A stretch of DNA of 64,000 bases from Nakamurella endophytica (GTDB lineage: Bacteria > Actinomycetota > Actinomycetes > Mycobacteriales > Nakamurellaceae): NCBI RefSeq assembly GCF_014646215.1, contig NZ_BMNA01000005.1, positions 168,084 to 232,083 of the forward strand. The letters run 5' to 3'. The notes below the pieces were generated by a model. It did no database searches. It worked only from the letters and a program-made list of their open reading frames with translations, and was not told where the DNA came from. The position numbers were made by a program, and so were the translations under genes. Positions 8,606-17,918 of this stretch are shown here, piece by piece; the first letter of the stretch is position 1; each line of letters opens with the position of its first letter.

Positions 8606-9200
8606 GGCCCGCGGACGCCGGTTGGACCAGCCGCGCACCAGCCGGCGGTTCGGCCTGGACATCGACCCCGAGGCGTTCGGCCGGTTCTCCGAGAACCTGG
8701 CCCGGTTCCTGGGTACCGGCAAGTTCCTGTTCTGGCAGACCCTGCTGGTGATCACCTGGATCACCCTGAACCTGGCGGCCGTCCACCTGCGGTGGGATCC
8801 GTACCCGTTCATCCTGCTGAACCTGGCGTTCTCCACGCAGGCCGCGTACGCGGCGCCGCTGATCCTGCTGGCACAGAACCGGCAGGACGACCGGGACCGG
8901 ATCAGCCTGGAGGAGGACCGCACCCGGGCGGCGCAGACCAAGGCCGACACCGAGTTCCTGGCCCGGGAACTGGCCGCGCTGCGGGTGGCCATCGGCGAGA
9001 TCGCGACCCGGGACTACCTGCGGGGCGAGATCGACCGGTTGCGCGGGGACCTCGAGGACATGGCCGCCGGCCGCCCGCCGCGGGACAAGCAGTCCGGCAA
9101 GTCCGGCAAGCAGGGCGGCAAGTCCGGCGGCAAGGGCGGTGGCGGGTCGCTCCCGGTGCTCGCGGACGGCGACCCCGTCGGGACGGTCGTCAGCGGATGA
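8598..9200 (+). CDS. DUF1003 membrane protein (200 aa)
   Basis: Cytoplasmic membrane protein with two adjacent transmembrane helices: the segment FWQTLLVITWITLN and the segment FILLNLAFSTQAAYAAPLIL. A charged helical, probably coiled-coil region (about residues 100-155, QDDRDRISLEEDRTRAAQTK onward) and a Lys/Gly/Ser-rich tail follow. The family has no known biochemical role. The GTG start lies inside the end of the MgtE-N/CBS gene (8-bp overlap, AGGAG upstream), and its own stop overlaps the next ATG. Strong coupling with the CBS protein suggests one Mg2+/nucleotide-responsive unit, which is inference. Confidence 0.85.
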   Translation: MPEARGRRLDQPRTSRRFGLDIDPEAFGRFSENLARFLGTGKFLFWQTLLVITWITLNLAAVHLRWDPYPFILLNLAFSTQAAYAAPLILLAQNRQDDRDRISLEEDRTRAAQTKADTEFLARELAALRVAIGEIATRDYLRGEIDRLRGDLEDMAAGRPPRDKQSGKSGKQGGKSGGKGGGGSLPVLADGDPVGTVVSG

Positions 9201-10060
9201 CCGCCGCGCCGCGCGTCGTCCTGCTCACCGCCGCCGGGATCGGCGACCACGACCGGGACCTCCGGCCGCTCGCGCAGGCGCTGGCCGACCTCGGCGCCGT
9301 CCCGGCCGTCCGCGAGTGGGACGACCCCGCACTGGGCGACCTGCCGGCCGACCTGGCCGTCATCCGCAGCACCTGGGACTACAGCGGCCGGCTCGACGAG
9401 TACCTGGCCGTGCTCGACGCCCTGCCGTTCCCGGTCGTCAACCGGTTGCCGGTGGTCCGCTGGAACGCCCGCAAGACCTACCTGGCCGGGCTGGCCGCCG
9501 CCGGGGTGCCGGTGGTGCCCACCACCGTCGTCCCGGCCGGCCCGGACCCGGTGCTGCCCGACGTCGACGCGGACCGGGTCGTGGTCAAGCCGTCCGTGTC
9601 GGCCGGTGGTCGCGGGGTCGGCCTGTTCCCTGCCGGCTCGCCCGCGGCGCTGGAGCACCTGCGGACGCTGGCCGCCGACCGGGACGTGCTGGTGCAGCCG
9701 TTCCTGCCGGACGTGGCTCTCGGCGAGCGGTCGCTGGTCTTCCTGGACGGCCGGTACTCGCACGCCGTGCGGAAGGTGCCCGCCGACGGCGGCTACCTGG
9801 TGCAGGAGCGGCACGGCGGCACCACCGGGCCGCACCGGCCCACCGACGACGAGCGGGCCGTGGCCGACGCCGCGCTGGCCCGGGTCCCCGGCGGCGCCGA
9901 CGACCTGCTGTATGCGCGGGTGGACCTGGTGGGCCCCGGGCCTGCGCCGCTGCTGATGGAGCTGGAGCTGATCGAGCCTGGCCTGTTCCTCGGGCACGCG
10001 CCCGGCGGAGCCGCCGCCCTCGCCCGAGCCGCGCTGGACCGGATCACCGACGGGCTGTGA
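9197..10060 (+). CDS. ATP-grasp domain protein (287 aa)
   Basis: Probable ATP-dependent carboxylate-amine/thiol ligase of the RimK/glutathione synthetase-like ATP-grasp group. Visible elements: a Rossmann-like N-terminal domain (PRVVLLTAAGIGDHD), the family motif IRSTWDYSGRLDEYL, the ATP-binding strand RVVVKPSVSAGGRGVGLF with the grasp lysine, and the C-terminal metal-binding segment LLMELELIEPGLFLGHAPGG. ATGA overlap (4 bp) with the DUF1003 stop makes it the third gene of the operon. Mycobacterial relatives of the first two genes are followed by other genes, so this linkage is lineage-specific. The substrate is unknown. Confidence 0.82.
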   Translation: MTAAPRVVLLTAAGIGDHDRDLRPLAQALADLGAVPAVREWDDPALGDLPADLAVIRSTWDYSGRLDEYLAVLDALPFPVVNRLPVVRWNARKTYLAGLAAAGVPVVPTTVVPAGPDPVLPDVDADRVVVKPSVSAGGRGVGLFPAGSPAALEHLRTLAADRDVLVQPFLPDVALGERSLVFLDGRYSHAVRKVPADGGYLVQERHGGTTGPHRPTDDERAVADAALARVPGGADDLLYARVDLVGPGPAPLLMELELIEPGLFLGHAPGGAAALARAALDRITDGL

Positions 10061-10182
10061 GCTGCGACCCACCGGACGAACGCGTCCGGGGCGGCAGCCG
10101 TCTAGATGTCGGCCTCGACGGAGCGGCTGCCCTGTGCCGTCCGCTCCCCGCCGTCCACGCGGCCCGATCCCCGACGAGGACC

Positions 10183-11175
10183 ATGCCCGACACCATCCCC
10201 CGCCCCCTGCCCGTGCCGCCGTCCCCACCGCTGCCGGTGATCGCCGCGCTCGACGGCTCCGCCGACGACCTGGAGGTCGCCCGTTGGGCCGCCCGCGAGG
10301 CGGCGCTGCGCGGCACCGGGCTGCGGCTGGTCCACCTGTCCGTGCCGGCCCTGCCGCTGGCACCGGCCGGCGCGGTGGCGCCGGTCCGCAGTCGCCGGCT
10401 GCTCGAGTCCGCCGACCTGGCCCGGCGGTCGCTCACCCGGATCGCCCGCACGGTGGTCGACGACGACCCGGCCCTGCCGGTGGCGGCCGCCCTGGCGCAC
10501 CAGGACCCGGTCGGCACCCTCCGCCGGTTGACCGGGTCCGCCGTGCTCACCGTCGTGGGTGCGGCCGGTGTGCGCAGCGGCGGTCTCGGCCGGCAGGTGA
10601 CGTCGGCGTTGGCCGGCGGTTCGACCGGGCCGGTGGCGGTGCTGCGCCGCGACCCGGCCGACGGAATCGTGCGGTCCGACGGGCCGGTCGTGGTGGCCGT
10701 CGACGCCGGGCGGGACACCGCCGCCGCCGTCGACTGGGCGGCGGACCGGGCGGCCCGCGCCGCGGTGCCGCTGCTCGCGGTGGCCGTCCCGGGCCGCTCC
10801 CGCCGCGGCGACCGGGCATCCGCCGCGGCGGCCGGGGCCGACGTCGTCGCCGAGGCGGAGGCCTACCTCCGGCTCGACTCCGCGCTGACCGCCGTCCGCG
10901 AGCGGCACTCCGGGCTGGACGTCCGGCCGCTGGCGCCGCAGGGGGACCCGGTCGCCGAGCTGCTCGCGGTGGCGGCCACCGGTCGGGCGGCCGGTGCGCC
11001 GTCGTTGCTGGTCGTGGGCCGGCGTCCGGCTGCCTGGTGGCGCGTAGGCGCCGCCGCGCGGCGCCGCCGCGCCGTCCTGGCCGGGGCGTCGTGCCCGGTC
11101 GCCGTGGTCGGCATCGCACCCGCCGGCGGTGCGCGATCGGGGGCCGGCCGATCGGACCGGCAGTCCGGGCGCTGA
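10183..11175 (+). CDS. tandem universal stress protein (330 aa)
   Basis: Two UspA folds in one chain. The first (about residues 12-150) begins PVIAALDGSADDLEVARWAA and ends in a shortened nucleotide-binding segment with TVVGAAGVRSGGLGRQVTSA. The second (about 170-310) begins VVVAVDAGRDTAAAVDWAA. The usual ATP-binding G-2x-G-9x-G(S/T) motif is recognisable in the first domain (GAAGVRSGGLG...GSTGPV) and weak in the second. The ATG follows GAGGA. It is a separate unit 122 bp after the ATP-grasp gene, ending at a strong terminator. Probably a cytoplasmic stress-signalling protein. Confidence 0.85.
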   Translation: MPDTIPRPLPVPPSPPLPVIAALDGSADDLEVARWAAREAALRGTGLRLVHLSVPALPLAPAGAVAPVRSRRLLESADLARRSLTRIARTVVDDDPALPVAAALAHQDPVGTLRRLTGSAVLTVVGAAGVRSGGLGRQVTSALAGGSTGPVAVLRRDPADGIVRSDGPVVVAVDAGRDTAAAVDWAADRAARAAVPLLAVAVPGRSRRGDRASAAAAGADVVAEAEAYLRLDSALTAVRERHSGLDVRPLAPQGDPVAELLAVAATGRAAGAPSLLVVGRRPAAWWRVGAAARRRRAVLAGASCPVAVVGIAPAGGARSGAGRSDRQSGR

Positions 11176-11190
11176 CCACCCCGGGTACGA

Positions 11191-11225
11191 CGAAGGCCCC
11201 CGACCTGACAGGTCGGGGGCCTTCG
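11191..11225. terminator. bidirectional terminator between usp and tmRNA
   Basis: Perfect 16-nt arms (11191-11206 and 11210-11225) around a 3-nt loop, in the space where the usp gene (plus) meets the tmRNA gene (minus). It can end transcripts from both sides. Confidence 0.8.
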
Positions 11226-11238
11226 TGCCCACGTCGCG

Positions 11239-11607
11239 TGGAGGTGGCGGGAATCGAACCCGCGTCCAACGTTGCGTTGTGAGGGCTTCTCCGGGCGCAG
11301 TCCGCGTCGTCCCTACTCGGCCCCACCGGTCATGCGAACGTGCCGGTGCGACAGGCCCAGTCGCTGTGAGTTGTCCCGCAGGATCCCGCGACCGGATCCA
11401 TTGGTGAGTCCCCTTGTCGACGCCAGGACCCGGGTCGGAGACACACCCGGCCTGACGGAGTCGCTACTCGCTCAGGCGGCGAGGGCGAACTCGCGCTGAC
11501 TGTTGTCGGCGCTTGATTTTTTGCAACGGATGGTTTTCGAGATCATCGTTGCCTTCCTCGGCCCGCTTCACCTCACTCGACAGCCGCTGTCGAGACCAAT
11601 CACCCCC
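11239..11607 (-). ncRNA. ssrA: transfer-messenger RNA (tmRNA)
   Basis: Rescues stalled ribosomes with SmpB, acting as tRNA-Ala and then as a short mRNA. The 5' end GGGGGTG pairs with the 3' end CACCTCC. The 3' part carries the T arm GCGGGTTCGATTCCCGC. The 5' domain has the hallmark GGTCTCGACAG. The total of about 369 nt is normal for the phylum. The 3' CCA is not encoded. An internal reading frame ending FALAA-stop encodes the proteolysis tag. smpB lies 1 kb downstream on the same strand, a common actinobacterial arrangement. Confidence 0.96.
11472..11510 (-). other. tmRNA tag-peptide reading frame
   Basis: Twelve codons and a TGA encode ADNSQREFALAA. With the alanine carried by tmRNA the tag would be AADNSQREFALAA. 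The ALAA end is the usual ClpXP/ClpAP signal, and the arrangement resembles the mycobacterial tag ADSHQRDYALAA. The exact resume codon is inferred from that similarity. Confidence 0.85.
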
Positions 11608-11670
11608 GGGGGGAGAACGGCTCCGTCAGCCTACCCGGCGGCGGCCCACCGGTGCCACGCCTGTCGTGAC

Positions 11671-12585
11671 TCAGATCCGCGGGCAGTCGGGTTGACCGGG
11701 GACGAGCGGCGCGACCAGGAGCACCTTGGTCAGCACGCCGACCCGCCAGACCGACTGCACCGGCCCGCTCCCCAGCCGGTCCAGCACCGCGGTGGCCGCC
11801 CGCCCGGTGAGGACGCCGCACCGCCCGCCGGGCGCCCGGTGTCGCAGGGCGCCGTCCAGGTCGACCCCCGACGGCCACGTCACGGGCGTGTCCGTGCGCG
11901 GGCCCGACGACTCCACCACCCGCACCCGGTCCGGCGTCCACCGCGGGGCGCCGGTGACCGCGGCGGCCAGCCCGTCGAGCAGCCTGCGCAGGTCCGCGCG
12001 GTGGCCGCGCTGCACGGGCGAGACGTACTCGTCGCCCACCCCGAACCCGTAGACGTCGATGGTCACGGCGCCCTGGCCGCTGCCGAGCGCGACGTGGGTG
12101 GTGCCCTGGTCGGTGATCGACGGGGTGCCCATGTCCTGCCTGGACAGCTCGCGGATCTGCCGGACCACAGCGGCCGTGGCGCAGTCGCCGACCGTCCCGA
12201 TCCGGAACCGGGCCGGCGGCCGGGTCCGTTCGCCCGCGTCGTCGGTGACGATGACCGTGCCGTCCGGCCAGAGCGCGATCCGGTACGGCTCGGTCTGCGG
12301 GCTGGCCACCCAGTAGTTGGCCCCGTGCGTCACCACCAGCAGCGGCGGCCCGGCCGGCGTGGGCGGAGCGGTGGCCGGCTGCCGGACCGCCGGACAGCTG
12401 CCGGTGTCCGTCGCGCCGGTGCTGGTCGTCCCGGTGCTGGTCGTGCCGGTGCTCGTCGTGGAGCTCGTCGGTCCGGTGGTCGCCGGCGAGGCAGTACCCG
12501 AGGTCTGGCAGGCCGCCAGCAGCACGACGGCCGCACCGGCCAGCGCGGAGCGGGTCAGGGTCCGGAAGGTGCGCAGTGGGGACAT
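11671..12585 (-). CDS. uncharacterised secreted lipoprotein (304 aa)
   Basis: A signal peptide with lipobox LLAAC (Cys26) is followed by a Thr/Ser-rich linker (about 27-62) with repeats of STGTT, then a globular domain. Visible stretches are LVVTHGANYWVASPQTEPYR, GTVIVTDDAGERTRPPARF and VTIDVYGFGVGDEY. Two or three cysteines (CPAV, GDCATA, RCGVL) could form disulfides. I do not recognise the domain. It lies between tmRNA and smpB on the same strand, 43 bp after smpB, and may be cotranscribed with it. Probably attached to the outer face of the membrane. Confidence 0.75.
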   Translation of the reverse strand: MSPLRTFRTLTRSALAGAAVVLLAACQTSGTASPATTGPTSSTTSTGTTSTGTTSTGATDTGSCPAVRQPATAPPTPAGPPLLVVTHGANYWVASPQTEPYRIALWPDGTVIVTDDAGERTRPPARFRIGTVGDCATAAVVRQIRELSRQDMGTPSITDQGTTHVALGSGQGAVTIDVYGFGVGDEYVSPVQRGHRADLRRLLDGLAAAVTGAPRWTPDRVRVVESSGPRTDTPVTWPSGVDLDGALRHRAPGGRCGVLTGRAATAVLDRLGSGPVQSVWRVGVLTKVLLVAPLVPGQPDCPRI

Positions 12586-12628
12586 GCCGCATCCGACGGC
12601 GGCCGGGCCGTCGCGGTTGCAGGTCGGG

Positions 12629-13150
12629 TCAGTCCATGCCCTTGGCGCGGCGGCCGACCGCCACCTGGATCTCCCGGTCGGCGTCCCGCTTGGCCAGCGT
12701 CTGCCGCTTGTCGTACTCGCGCTTGCCGCGGCCGAGCGCGAGCTCGACCTTGACCTTGCCGTCCAGGAAGTACATCGACAGCGGGACCAGCGCCAGGCCG
12801 CTCTCCCGCAGCCGGGCGGTCAGCCGGTCGATCTCGCCGCGGTGCAGCAGGAGCTTGCGCGCCCGCCGGGGCGCGTGGTTGGTCCAGGTGCCCTCGGCGT
12901 ACTCGGCGATGTGCACGTTCCGCAGCCACACCTCGTCGTCCGAGATGGTGGCGAATCCGTCGACCAGGGACGCCCGCCCGGCGCGCAGCGACTTGACCTC
13001 GGTACCGGTCAGGGCGATGCCGGCCTCGAAGGTGTCGAGGATGGCGTAGTCGTGCCGGGCCTTGCGGTTGGCGGCGATCGGCGAGCGGCCGGACGACCGG
13101 CGGTCCGCCTTGCGGTCGGCGCGCTTGTCCGCGCGGGAGTGGGGTGACAT
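12629..13150 (-). CDS. smpB: SsrA-binding protein SmpB (173 aa)
   Basis: Binds tmRNA and mimics the anticodon arm in stalled ribosomes. The OB-fold core is complete: [55 protein letters not shown] and the C-terminal basic tail [19 protein letters not shown]. The N-terminal 20 residues are Arg/Lys-rich, as in other actinobacteria. I placed the start at the ATG giving MSPHSRADK; the frame continues ten codons further upstream. Located just after ftsX and 1 kb before ssrA, so both rescue components are neighbours. Confidence 0.96.
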   Translation of the reverse strand: MSPHSRADKRADRKADRRSSGRSPIAANRKARHDYAILDTFEAGIALTGTEVKSLRAGRASLVDGFATISDDEVWLRNVHIAEYAEGTWTNHAPRRARKLLLHRGEIDRLTARLRESGLALVPLSMYFLDGKVKVELALGRGKREYDKRQTLAKRDADREIQVAVGRRAKGMD

Positions 13151-13159
13151 GGCCCGTCC

Positions 13160-13165
13160 AGGGTA
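13160..13165 (-). promoter_or_regulatory. possible -10 element (TACCCT) before smpB
   Basis: TACCCT (TANNNT type) ends 9 nt before the smpB ATG, which would give a leader of a few nucleotides at most. It also fits weak internal initiation between ftsX and smpB. Confidence 0.4.
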
Positions 13166-13213
13166 GTCGGCGCGGGCCACGGGGATCGGACGGCGGGAGC
13201 CGACCCCTCCCGG

Positions 13214-14116
13214 TCAGAGCCGGACGTACGCCCGCAGGGTGGCGTAGGCCGCGGCGCCGGACAGCACGATCCCGATCGGGATCAGCCAGTACGACGCGAA
13301 GACCAGGTAGGTGCCGTCGATCGGCGGCAGCAGGCCGGTGCTGATGATCGACCCGAAGATCTTGTCGACGAAGGTCAGCTTGGCGACCACCAGCCCGAGG
13401 ATGGCCAGCGCGACGCCGACCAGGCCGGCGAACACCGCCTCGATCATGAACGGCAGCTGGGTGCGCCATCGGGACGCCCCGACCAGCCGCATGATCGAGG
13501 TCTCGGTGCGTCTGCTCAGCGCCGCCACCTGCACCATGTTCGAGATCAGCAGCACCGCGGCGAAGGCCTGGATCAGGGCGATGGTGATCGCCACGTTGCG
13601 CACGCTGTTGAGCAGGCTGAACACCTTGTCCAGCACCTCGCTCTGGTCGTCGACCGAGAGCACGCCGGGCTTGCCGGTGAAGTCCTGGCTGATCACCCGG
13701 AACCGCTGCGGGTCGACCAGAGACACCCGAAAGGTCGCCGACAGCGCCTCCTTGCGGACGATGGCGATCATCTCGGGCTGGCTGGCGAAGGTGCGCAGGT
13801 AGCGCTGGTACGCCGCCTCCTGGCTCTCGTAGCTGACCGAGGCGACGTCCGGGTTGCCGCGCAGGTCCTCGAGCAGGCCCTGGCAGACCGCGCCGGTGCA
13901 GTCCGGGTCGCTGCGGGACTGGTCGACGGTCAGGTACACCTGCACCTGGACCTTGTCGCCGTAGAGCGTGCGGGTCTCGTCGGTGAGCTTGGCGACGATC
14001 AGGCCGAATCCCAGCAGGCCCAGCGAGATGGCCGTGGTGAGGATCATCGCGATCGTCATGGTGACGTTGCGGCGCAGCCCGGTCAGGACCTCGCTGAAGA
14101 CGAATCCGGCACGCAT
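13214..14116 (-). CDS. ftsX: cell division protein FtsX (300 aa)
   Basis: Membrane part of the FtsEX complex, which controls peptidoglycan hydrolases (RipC in mycobacteria) at the septum. One N-terminal transmembrane helix (about 20-45) is followed by an extracellular domain (about 46-165, with the Cys pair DPDCTGAVCQGLLEDL) and three C-terminal helices. The FtsX signature NMVQVAALSRRTETSIMRLV lies before the last pair. I used the ATG giving MRAGFVFSEV; it starts one base after the ftsE stop, so translation is coupled. The length matches mycobacterial FtsX. Confidence 0.95.
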   Translation of the reverse strand: MRAGFVFSEVLTGLRRNVTMTIAMILTTAISLGLLGFGLIVAKLTDETRTLYGDKVQVQVYLTVDQSRSDPDCTGAVCQGLLEDLRGNPDVASVSYESQEAAYQRYLRTFASQPEMIAIVRKEALSATFRVSLVDPQRFRVISQDFTGKPGVLSVDDQSEVLDKVFSLLNSVRNVAITIALIQAFAAVLLISNMVQVAALSRRTETSIMRLVGASRWRTQLPFMIEAVFAGLVGVALAILGLVVAKLTFVDKIFGSIISTGLLPPIDGTYLVFASYWLIPIGIVLSGAAAYATLRAYVRL

Positions 14117-14117
14117 G

Positions 14118-14807
14118 TCAGCGACCCACCCCGTAGACACCGCGGGCCTCGTCGCGGACGACGCGGCCCAGTTGCAGCTCGATGACCCGTCGCCGCATGG
14201 AGTCGACGATGGTGTTGTCGTGCGTGGCCATCAGCACCGTGGTCCCGGTCCGGTTGATCCGCTCGAGCAGCAGCATGATGTCCGCGCTGGTGTCGGGGTC
14301 CAGGTTGCCGGTGGGCTCGTCGGCCAGCAGCAGCAGCGGCCGATTGACGAACGCCCGGGCGATGGCGACCCGCTGCTGCTCGCCGCCGGACAGCTCGTGC
14401 GGCAGCCGGCGCGCCTTGCCCTCCAGGCCGACCAGTTCCAGCACCTCCGGCACGATCGTCCGGATGGCGCCGCGGGGACGACCGATGACCTCCAGCGCGA
14501 AGCCGACGTTCTGCTCCACCGTCTTGTTGGTCAGCAGGCGGAAGTCCTGGAACACGCAACCCAGGCGGCGGCGGTGCTGCGGGACCTTGGACCGGCGCAG
14601 CCGGCCCAGGTCGCGCCCGGCCACCTCGATCCGCCCGCCGGTCGGTGCCTCCTCGCGCAGCAGCAGCCGCAGCACGGTGGACTTGCCGGACCCGGACGGG
14701 CCGATGAGGAAGGCGAATTCACCCTTCTCGACGTGCACGGTCACATCGTCCAGAGCAGGACGGGTCGACGTCTTGTAGCTCTTCGAGACGTGGGACAGGT
14801 GAATCAC
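14118..14807 (-). CDS. ftsE: cell division ATP-binding protein FtsE (229 aa)
   Basis: ABC-type ATPase partner of FtsX. Walker [10 protein letters not shown] (about 36-44), Q-loop FQDFRLL, signature [14 protein letters not shown], Walker [13 protein letters not shown] and H-loop MATHD are all intact. The GTG start gives [12 protein letters not shown], the usual FtsE N-terminus and length; the frame is open further upstream but without family similarity. A leaderless promoter precedes it, so ftsE-ftsX is probably its own transcript, with smpB downstream. Confidence 0.97.
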   Translation of the reverse strand: MIHLSHVSKSYKTSTRPALDDVTVHVEKGEFAFLIGPSGSGKSTVLRLLLREEAPTGGRIEVAGRDLGRLRRSKVPQHRRRLGCVFQDFRLLTNKTVEQNVGFALEVIGRPRGAIRTIVPEVLELVGLEGKARRLPHELSGGEQQRVAIARAFVNRPLLLLADEPTGNLDPDTSADIMLLLERINRTGTTVLMATHDNTIVDSMRRRVIELQLGRVVRDEARGVYGVGR

Positions 14808-14815
14808 AACGCGCC

Positions 14816-14821
14816 ACTGTA
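14816..14821 (-). promoter_or_regulatory. leaderless -10 element (TACAGT) for ftsE
   Basis: TACAGT ends 8 nt before the ftsE GTG and no Shine-Dalgarno sequence is present. The transcript is expected to begin at or within a base or two of the start codon. Confidence 0.6.
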
Positions 14822-14962
14822 CGGGCGGCCGAGGTGAACCCGGTGTGACCCGCTGGGCGTGGCGCCGACCCTTTTCGATGCCGTCTGCGCTGGTCGGGCG
14901 GCTTGTCCGGACCGGCGACCGGCTGGTGGAGGGTGCCGGCGACCGGTGCGGCGCCCTCCCGT

Positions 14963-15763
14963 TCAGGGGTTGAGCAGGGCCGTCACGGCAGGGTGCAGCA
15001 GGCCGTTGGTCGCCAGCGCGCTGGTGCTGTGCAGGCCGATCGGGGACCCGTCGACGCCGGTCAGCCTGCCGCCGGCCTCCCGCACCACCGGCACCAGGGC
15101 GGCCAGGTCCCACAGGCTCAGCTCGGGCTCCGCCGCGACGTCGACGGCGCCCTCGGCGACGAGCACGTACGACCAGAAGTCGCCGTAGGCCCGGGTGCGC
15201 CAGGCCTGGTCGAGCAGGGCGGCGAAGCGGTCGCCGCGGCCGGCCGCGGCCCACTCCCCCACCTCGGAGTAGCTGACCGAGGCGTCCTCGAGCCGCCGGA
15301 CGCCGGAGACGTGCAGCCGGCGGGGCTGCGCCCCGGCGACGCTGCCCCAGGCGCCGTCACCCTCGGCGGCCCACCAGCGGCGGGCGAGGGCCGGCGCGGA
15401 GACCACGCCGACCGCCGGCAGGTCGCCGTCGAACAGCGCGATCAGCGTGGCCCACACCGGAACGCCGCGGACGTAGTTCTTGGTGCCGTCGATCGGGTCG
15501 AGGATCCAGCGGCGCTCGCCGGCACTCGAGGTGGCCGCTGCGGCGCCGCCGAACTCCTCGCCGAGGACGGTGTCGCCGGGTCGTGCGCGCTCCAGCACGC
15601 CGCGGAGGGCGCGCTCGACCGCGAGGTCGGCGTCGGACACCGGGCTCAGGTCGGGTTTGGCCTCGACCCGCAGGTCGCCGGCACCGAACCGGTCGATGCT
15701 GATGGCGTCGGCCGCGTCGGCCAGCTGCAGGGCGAGGGCGAGGTCGTCGCCGTACCGGGTCAC
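14963..15763 (-). CDS. hisN: histidinol-phosphatase, inositol monophosphatase family (266 aa)
   Basis: Mg2+-dependent phosphatase, most likely the HisN step of histidine synthesis (histidinol-phosphate to histidinol). The metal-binding motifs are intact: GEEFGG with the catalytic glutamates, the family signature [15 protein letters not shown], and the C-terminal [18 protein letters not shown]. HisN rather than SuhB is favoured by the short N-terminus and the [11 protein letters not shown] stretch typical of actinobacterial HisN. The start is GTG with a leaderless promoter. It is not in a his operon; in corynebacteria hisN likewise lies apart from it. Confidence 0.85.
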   Translation of the reverse strand: MTRYGDDLALALQLADAADAISIDRFGAGDLRVEAKPDLSPVSDADLAVERALRGVLERARPGDTVLGEEFGGAAAATSSAGERRWILDPIDGTKNYVRGVPVWATLIALFDGDLPAVGVVSAPALARRWWAAEGDGAWGSVAGAQPRRLHVSGVRRLEDASVSYSEVGEWAAAGRGDRFAALLDQAWRTRAYGDFWSYVLVAEGAVDVAAEPELSLWDLAALVPVVREAGGRLTGVDGSPIGLHSTSALATNGLLHPAVTALLNP

Positions 15764-15769
15764 CGCGAC

Positions 15770-15775
15770 ACCGTA
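15770..15775 (-). promoter_or_regulatory. leaderless -10 element (TACGGT) for hisN
   Basis: TACGGT ends 6 nt before the hisN GTG, with no Shine-Dalgarno sequence between. It lies in the 22-bp gap after the ABC exporter stop, so hisN has its own promoter. Confidence 0.55.
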
Positions 15776-15785
15776 GCGGCGCGGA

Positions 15786-17693
15786 TCAGACCTGCGCCGG
15801 GGACGCCTCGGTGGACGCCTGGATAGCCGCCTGCCCCTGGAACTGGGTGCGGTACAGGTCGGCGTACAGCCCGCCCCGGGCGACCAGCTCGTCGTGGGTG
15901 CCGGACTCGACCACCTGCCCGTGCTCGACGACCAGGATCAGGTCGGCGGCGCGGACGGTGGACAGCCGGTGGGCGATGACCAGCGAGGTCCGGCCGGCCA
16001 GCGCCGCGGCGAGCGCCTGCTGGACCGCCGCCTCGGACTCGCTGTCCAGGTGGGCGGTGGCCTCGTCGAGCACCACGATGCCCGGGGCCTTGAGCAGCAC
16101 CCGGGCGATGGCCAGCCGCTGCTTCTCGCCGCCGGACAGCCGGTAGCCGCGGTCGCCGACGACGGTGTCCAGGCCCTCGGGCAGCGCGGCCACCAGGTCC
16201 CAGATCTGCGCCGCCTGCAGTGCGGCCACGAGCTCGTCGTCGAGCGCGCCGGGCCGGGCGTACAGCAGGTTGGCGCGGATGGTGTCGTGGAACAGGTGGG
16301 CGTCCTGGGACACCACGCCGATGGCGTCGCGGACCGATTGCAGGGTGGCGTCGCGGACGTCGACGCCCCCGATGCGCACCGCGCCGGAGTACGGGTCGTA
16401 GATCCGCGGCAGGAGCTGGGAGATCGTCGTCTTGCCGGCACCGGACGGGCCGACCAGCGCGACCAGCTGCCCCGGCCGGATCCGGAAGCTGATGCCCCGC
16501 AGGACCGGGATGCGCGGGCTGTGGTCGGGGATGGCGATGTCCTGCAGCGAGGCCAGGGAGACCTGGTCGGCGCCGGGGTAGGCGAAGTGGACGTCGTCGA
16601 ACTCCACGGAGCGGGCGTCGGCCGGCAGCGGGCGGGCACCCGGCCGGTCCTGCACCAGGGGTTGCAGGTCGAGGATCTCGAAGACCCGCTCGAACGAGAC
16701 CAGGGCGCTCATCACGTCGACCCGGACGTTGGACAGCGCGGTCAACGGCCCGTAGAGCCGGGTGAGCAGCAGGGCCAGCGACACCACGGCGCCGGCGTCC
16801 AGGCTGCCCCGGATGGCCAGCGAGCCGCCGAGCCCGTAGGTCAACGCCTGGGCGAGCGCGGCGACCAGGGTCAGCGCGGCGATGAAGATCCGCCCGTACA
16901 TGGCGCTGCGGACGCCGATGTCCCGGACCTTGCCGGCGCGGTCGGCGAACGACGCGGCCTCCTGCTCCGGGCGGCCGAACAGGGCGACGAGCAGCGCACC
17001 GGAGACGTTGAAGCGCTCGCTGGTGGTGGTGTTCATCGATGCGTTGAGGTTGTACGACTCGCGGGTCATGGCCTGCAGCCGGCGGCCGAACGCCCGGGCG
17101 GGCAGCACGAACAGCGGCAGCAGCACCAGCGACAGCAGGGTGACCTGCCAGGACAGGGTGAACATCACCGTGGCCGTCAGCACCAGCCCGATGACGTTGG
17201 AGACCACGCCGGAGAGCGTCGACGTGAAGGCCTGCTGGGCGCCGATGACGTCGTTGTTCAGCCGGCTGACCAGCGCGCCGGTCTGCGTCCGGGTGAAGAA
17301 CGCGATGCTCATGCGCTGCACGTGGTCGAAGACCCGGGTGCGCATGTCGTAGATCAGCCCCTCGCCGATGCGCGAGCTGAACCACCGCGAGACGAGGGAC
17401 ATCGCCGTGTCCAGCAACGCGAGGCCGGCGATCACCGCGGCGATCGCCACGACCCGTCCCTCGGTGCCGTGGCCGGTGATGGCGTTCACCACGGCACCGG
17501 CGAGCAGCGGCGTCACCACCGCGATCACGGCCGAGACGACCGTGACCGCGAGGAACAGCGCCAGGTCCCGGCGGTAGGGGCGGGCGAAGGAGAGGATCCG
17601 CCGCAGGATGCCCTTGGGCAGCTTGCGGTTGGCGACCGACGAATCCTGGTGCATGGAGCGGTACGCGCTCCGCATGGCCATTCCCGAGCTCAC
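15786..17693 (-). CDS. type I ABC exporter, fused permease-ATPase (635 aa)
   Basis: Half-transporter of the multidrug/lipid exporter class. Six transmembrane helices (about residues 40-320) precede one nucleotide-binding domain with Walker [10 protein letters not shown] (about 415-422), signature [15 protein letters not shown], Walker [13 protein letters not shown] and H-loop [15 protein letters not shown]. It should work as a homodimer, or as a heterodimer with a partner not in this window. I chose the GTG that follows GAGGAG by about 7 nt; an ATG 42 bp upstream and internal ATGs are alternatives. Substrate unknown; not part of a drug-resistance operon here. Confidence 0.88.
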   Translation of the reverse strand: MSSGMAMRSAYRSMHQDSSVANRKLPKGILRRILSFARPYRRDLALFLAVTVVSAVIAVVTPLLAGAVVNAITGHGTEGRVVAIAAVIAGLALLDTAMSLVSRWFSSRIGEGLIYDMRTRVFDHVQRMSIAFFTRTQTGALVSRLNNDVIGAQQAFTSTLSGVVSNVIGLVLTATVMFTLSWQVTLLSLVLLPLFVLPARAFGRRLQAMTRESYNLNASMNTTTSERFNVSGALLVALFGRPEQEAASFADRAGKVRDIGVRSAMYGRIFIAALTLVAALAQALTYGLGGSLAIRGSLDAGAVVSLALLLTRLYGPLTALSNVRVDVMSALVSFERVFEILDLQPLVQDRPGARPLPADARSVEFDDVHFAYPGADQVSLASLQDIAIPDHSPRIPVLRGISFRIRPGQLVALVGPSGAGKTTISQLLPRIYDPYSGAVRIGGVDVRDATLQSVRDAIGVVSQDAHLFHDTIRANLLYARPGALDDELVAALQAAQIWDLVAALPEGLDTVVGDRGYRLSGGEKQRLAIARVLLKAPGIVVLDEATAHLDSESEAAVQQALAAALAGRTSLVIAHRLSTVRAADLILVVEHGQVVESGTHDELVARGGLYADLYRTQFQGQAAIQASTEASPAQV

Positions 17694-17918
17694 CGGCGGC
17701 TCCTCGTGCTGGGTGGTCCGGATGGCCGGCGCCACAGCGCCGGCGGGCCGCGGTCCGCGGCTCCTCGACCGTGCCGGTCAACATCCTCGGTGACCCGACC
17801 GTTCCCGCGCCGGTCGTCGTTCCGCCGTGGGCGGACAACCAACGGGTGAACCGCGCGGGCGCCGCTGCCGCCGCGGGTTAGCGTCCGCTGTCCGCAGCCA
17901 CGTACCGCAGGAGACTCC

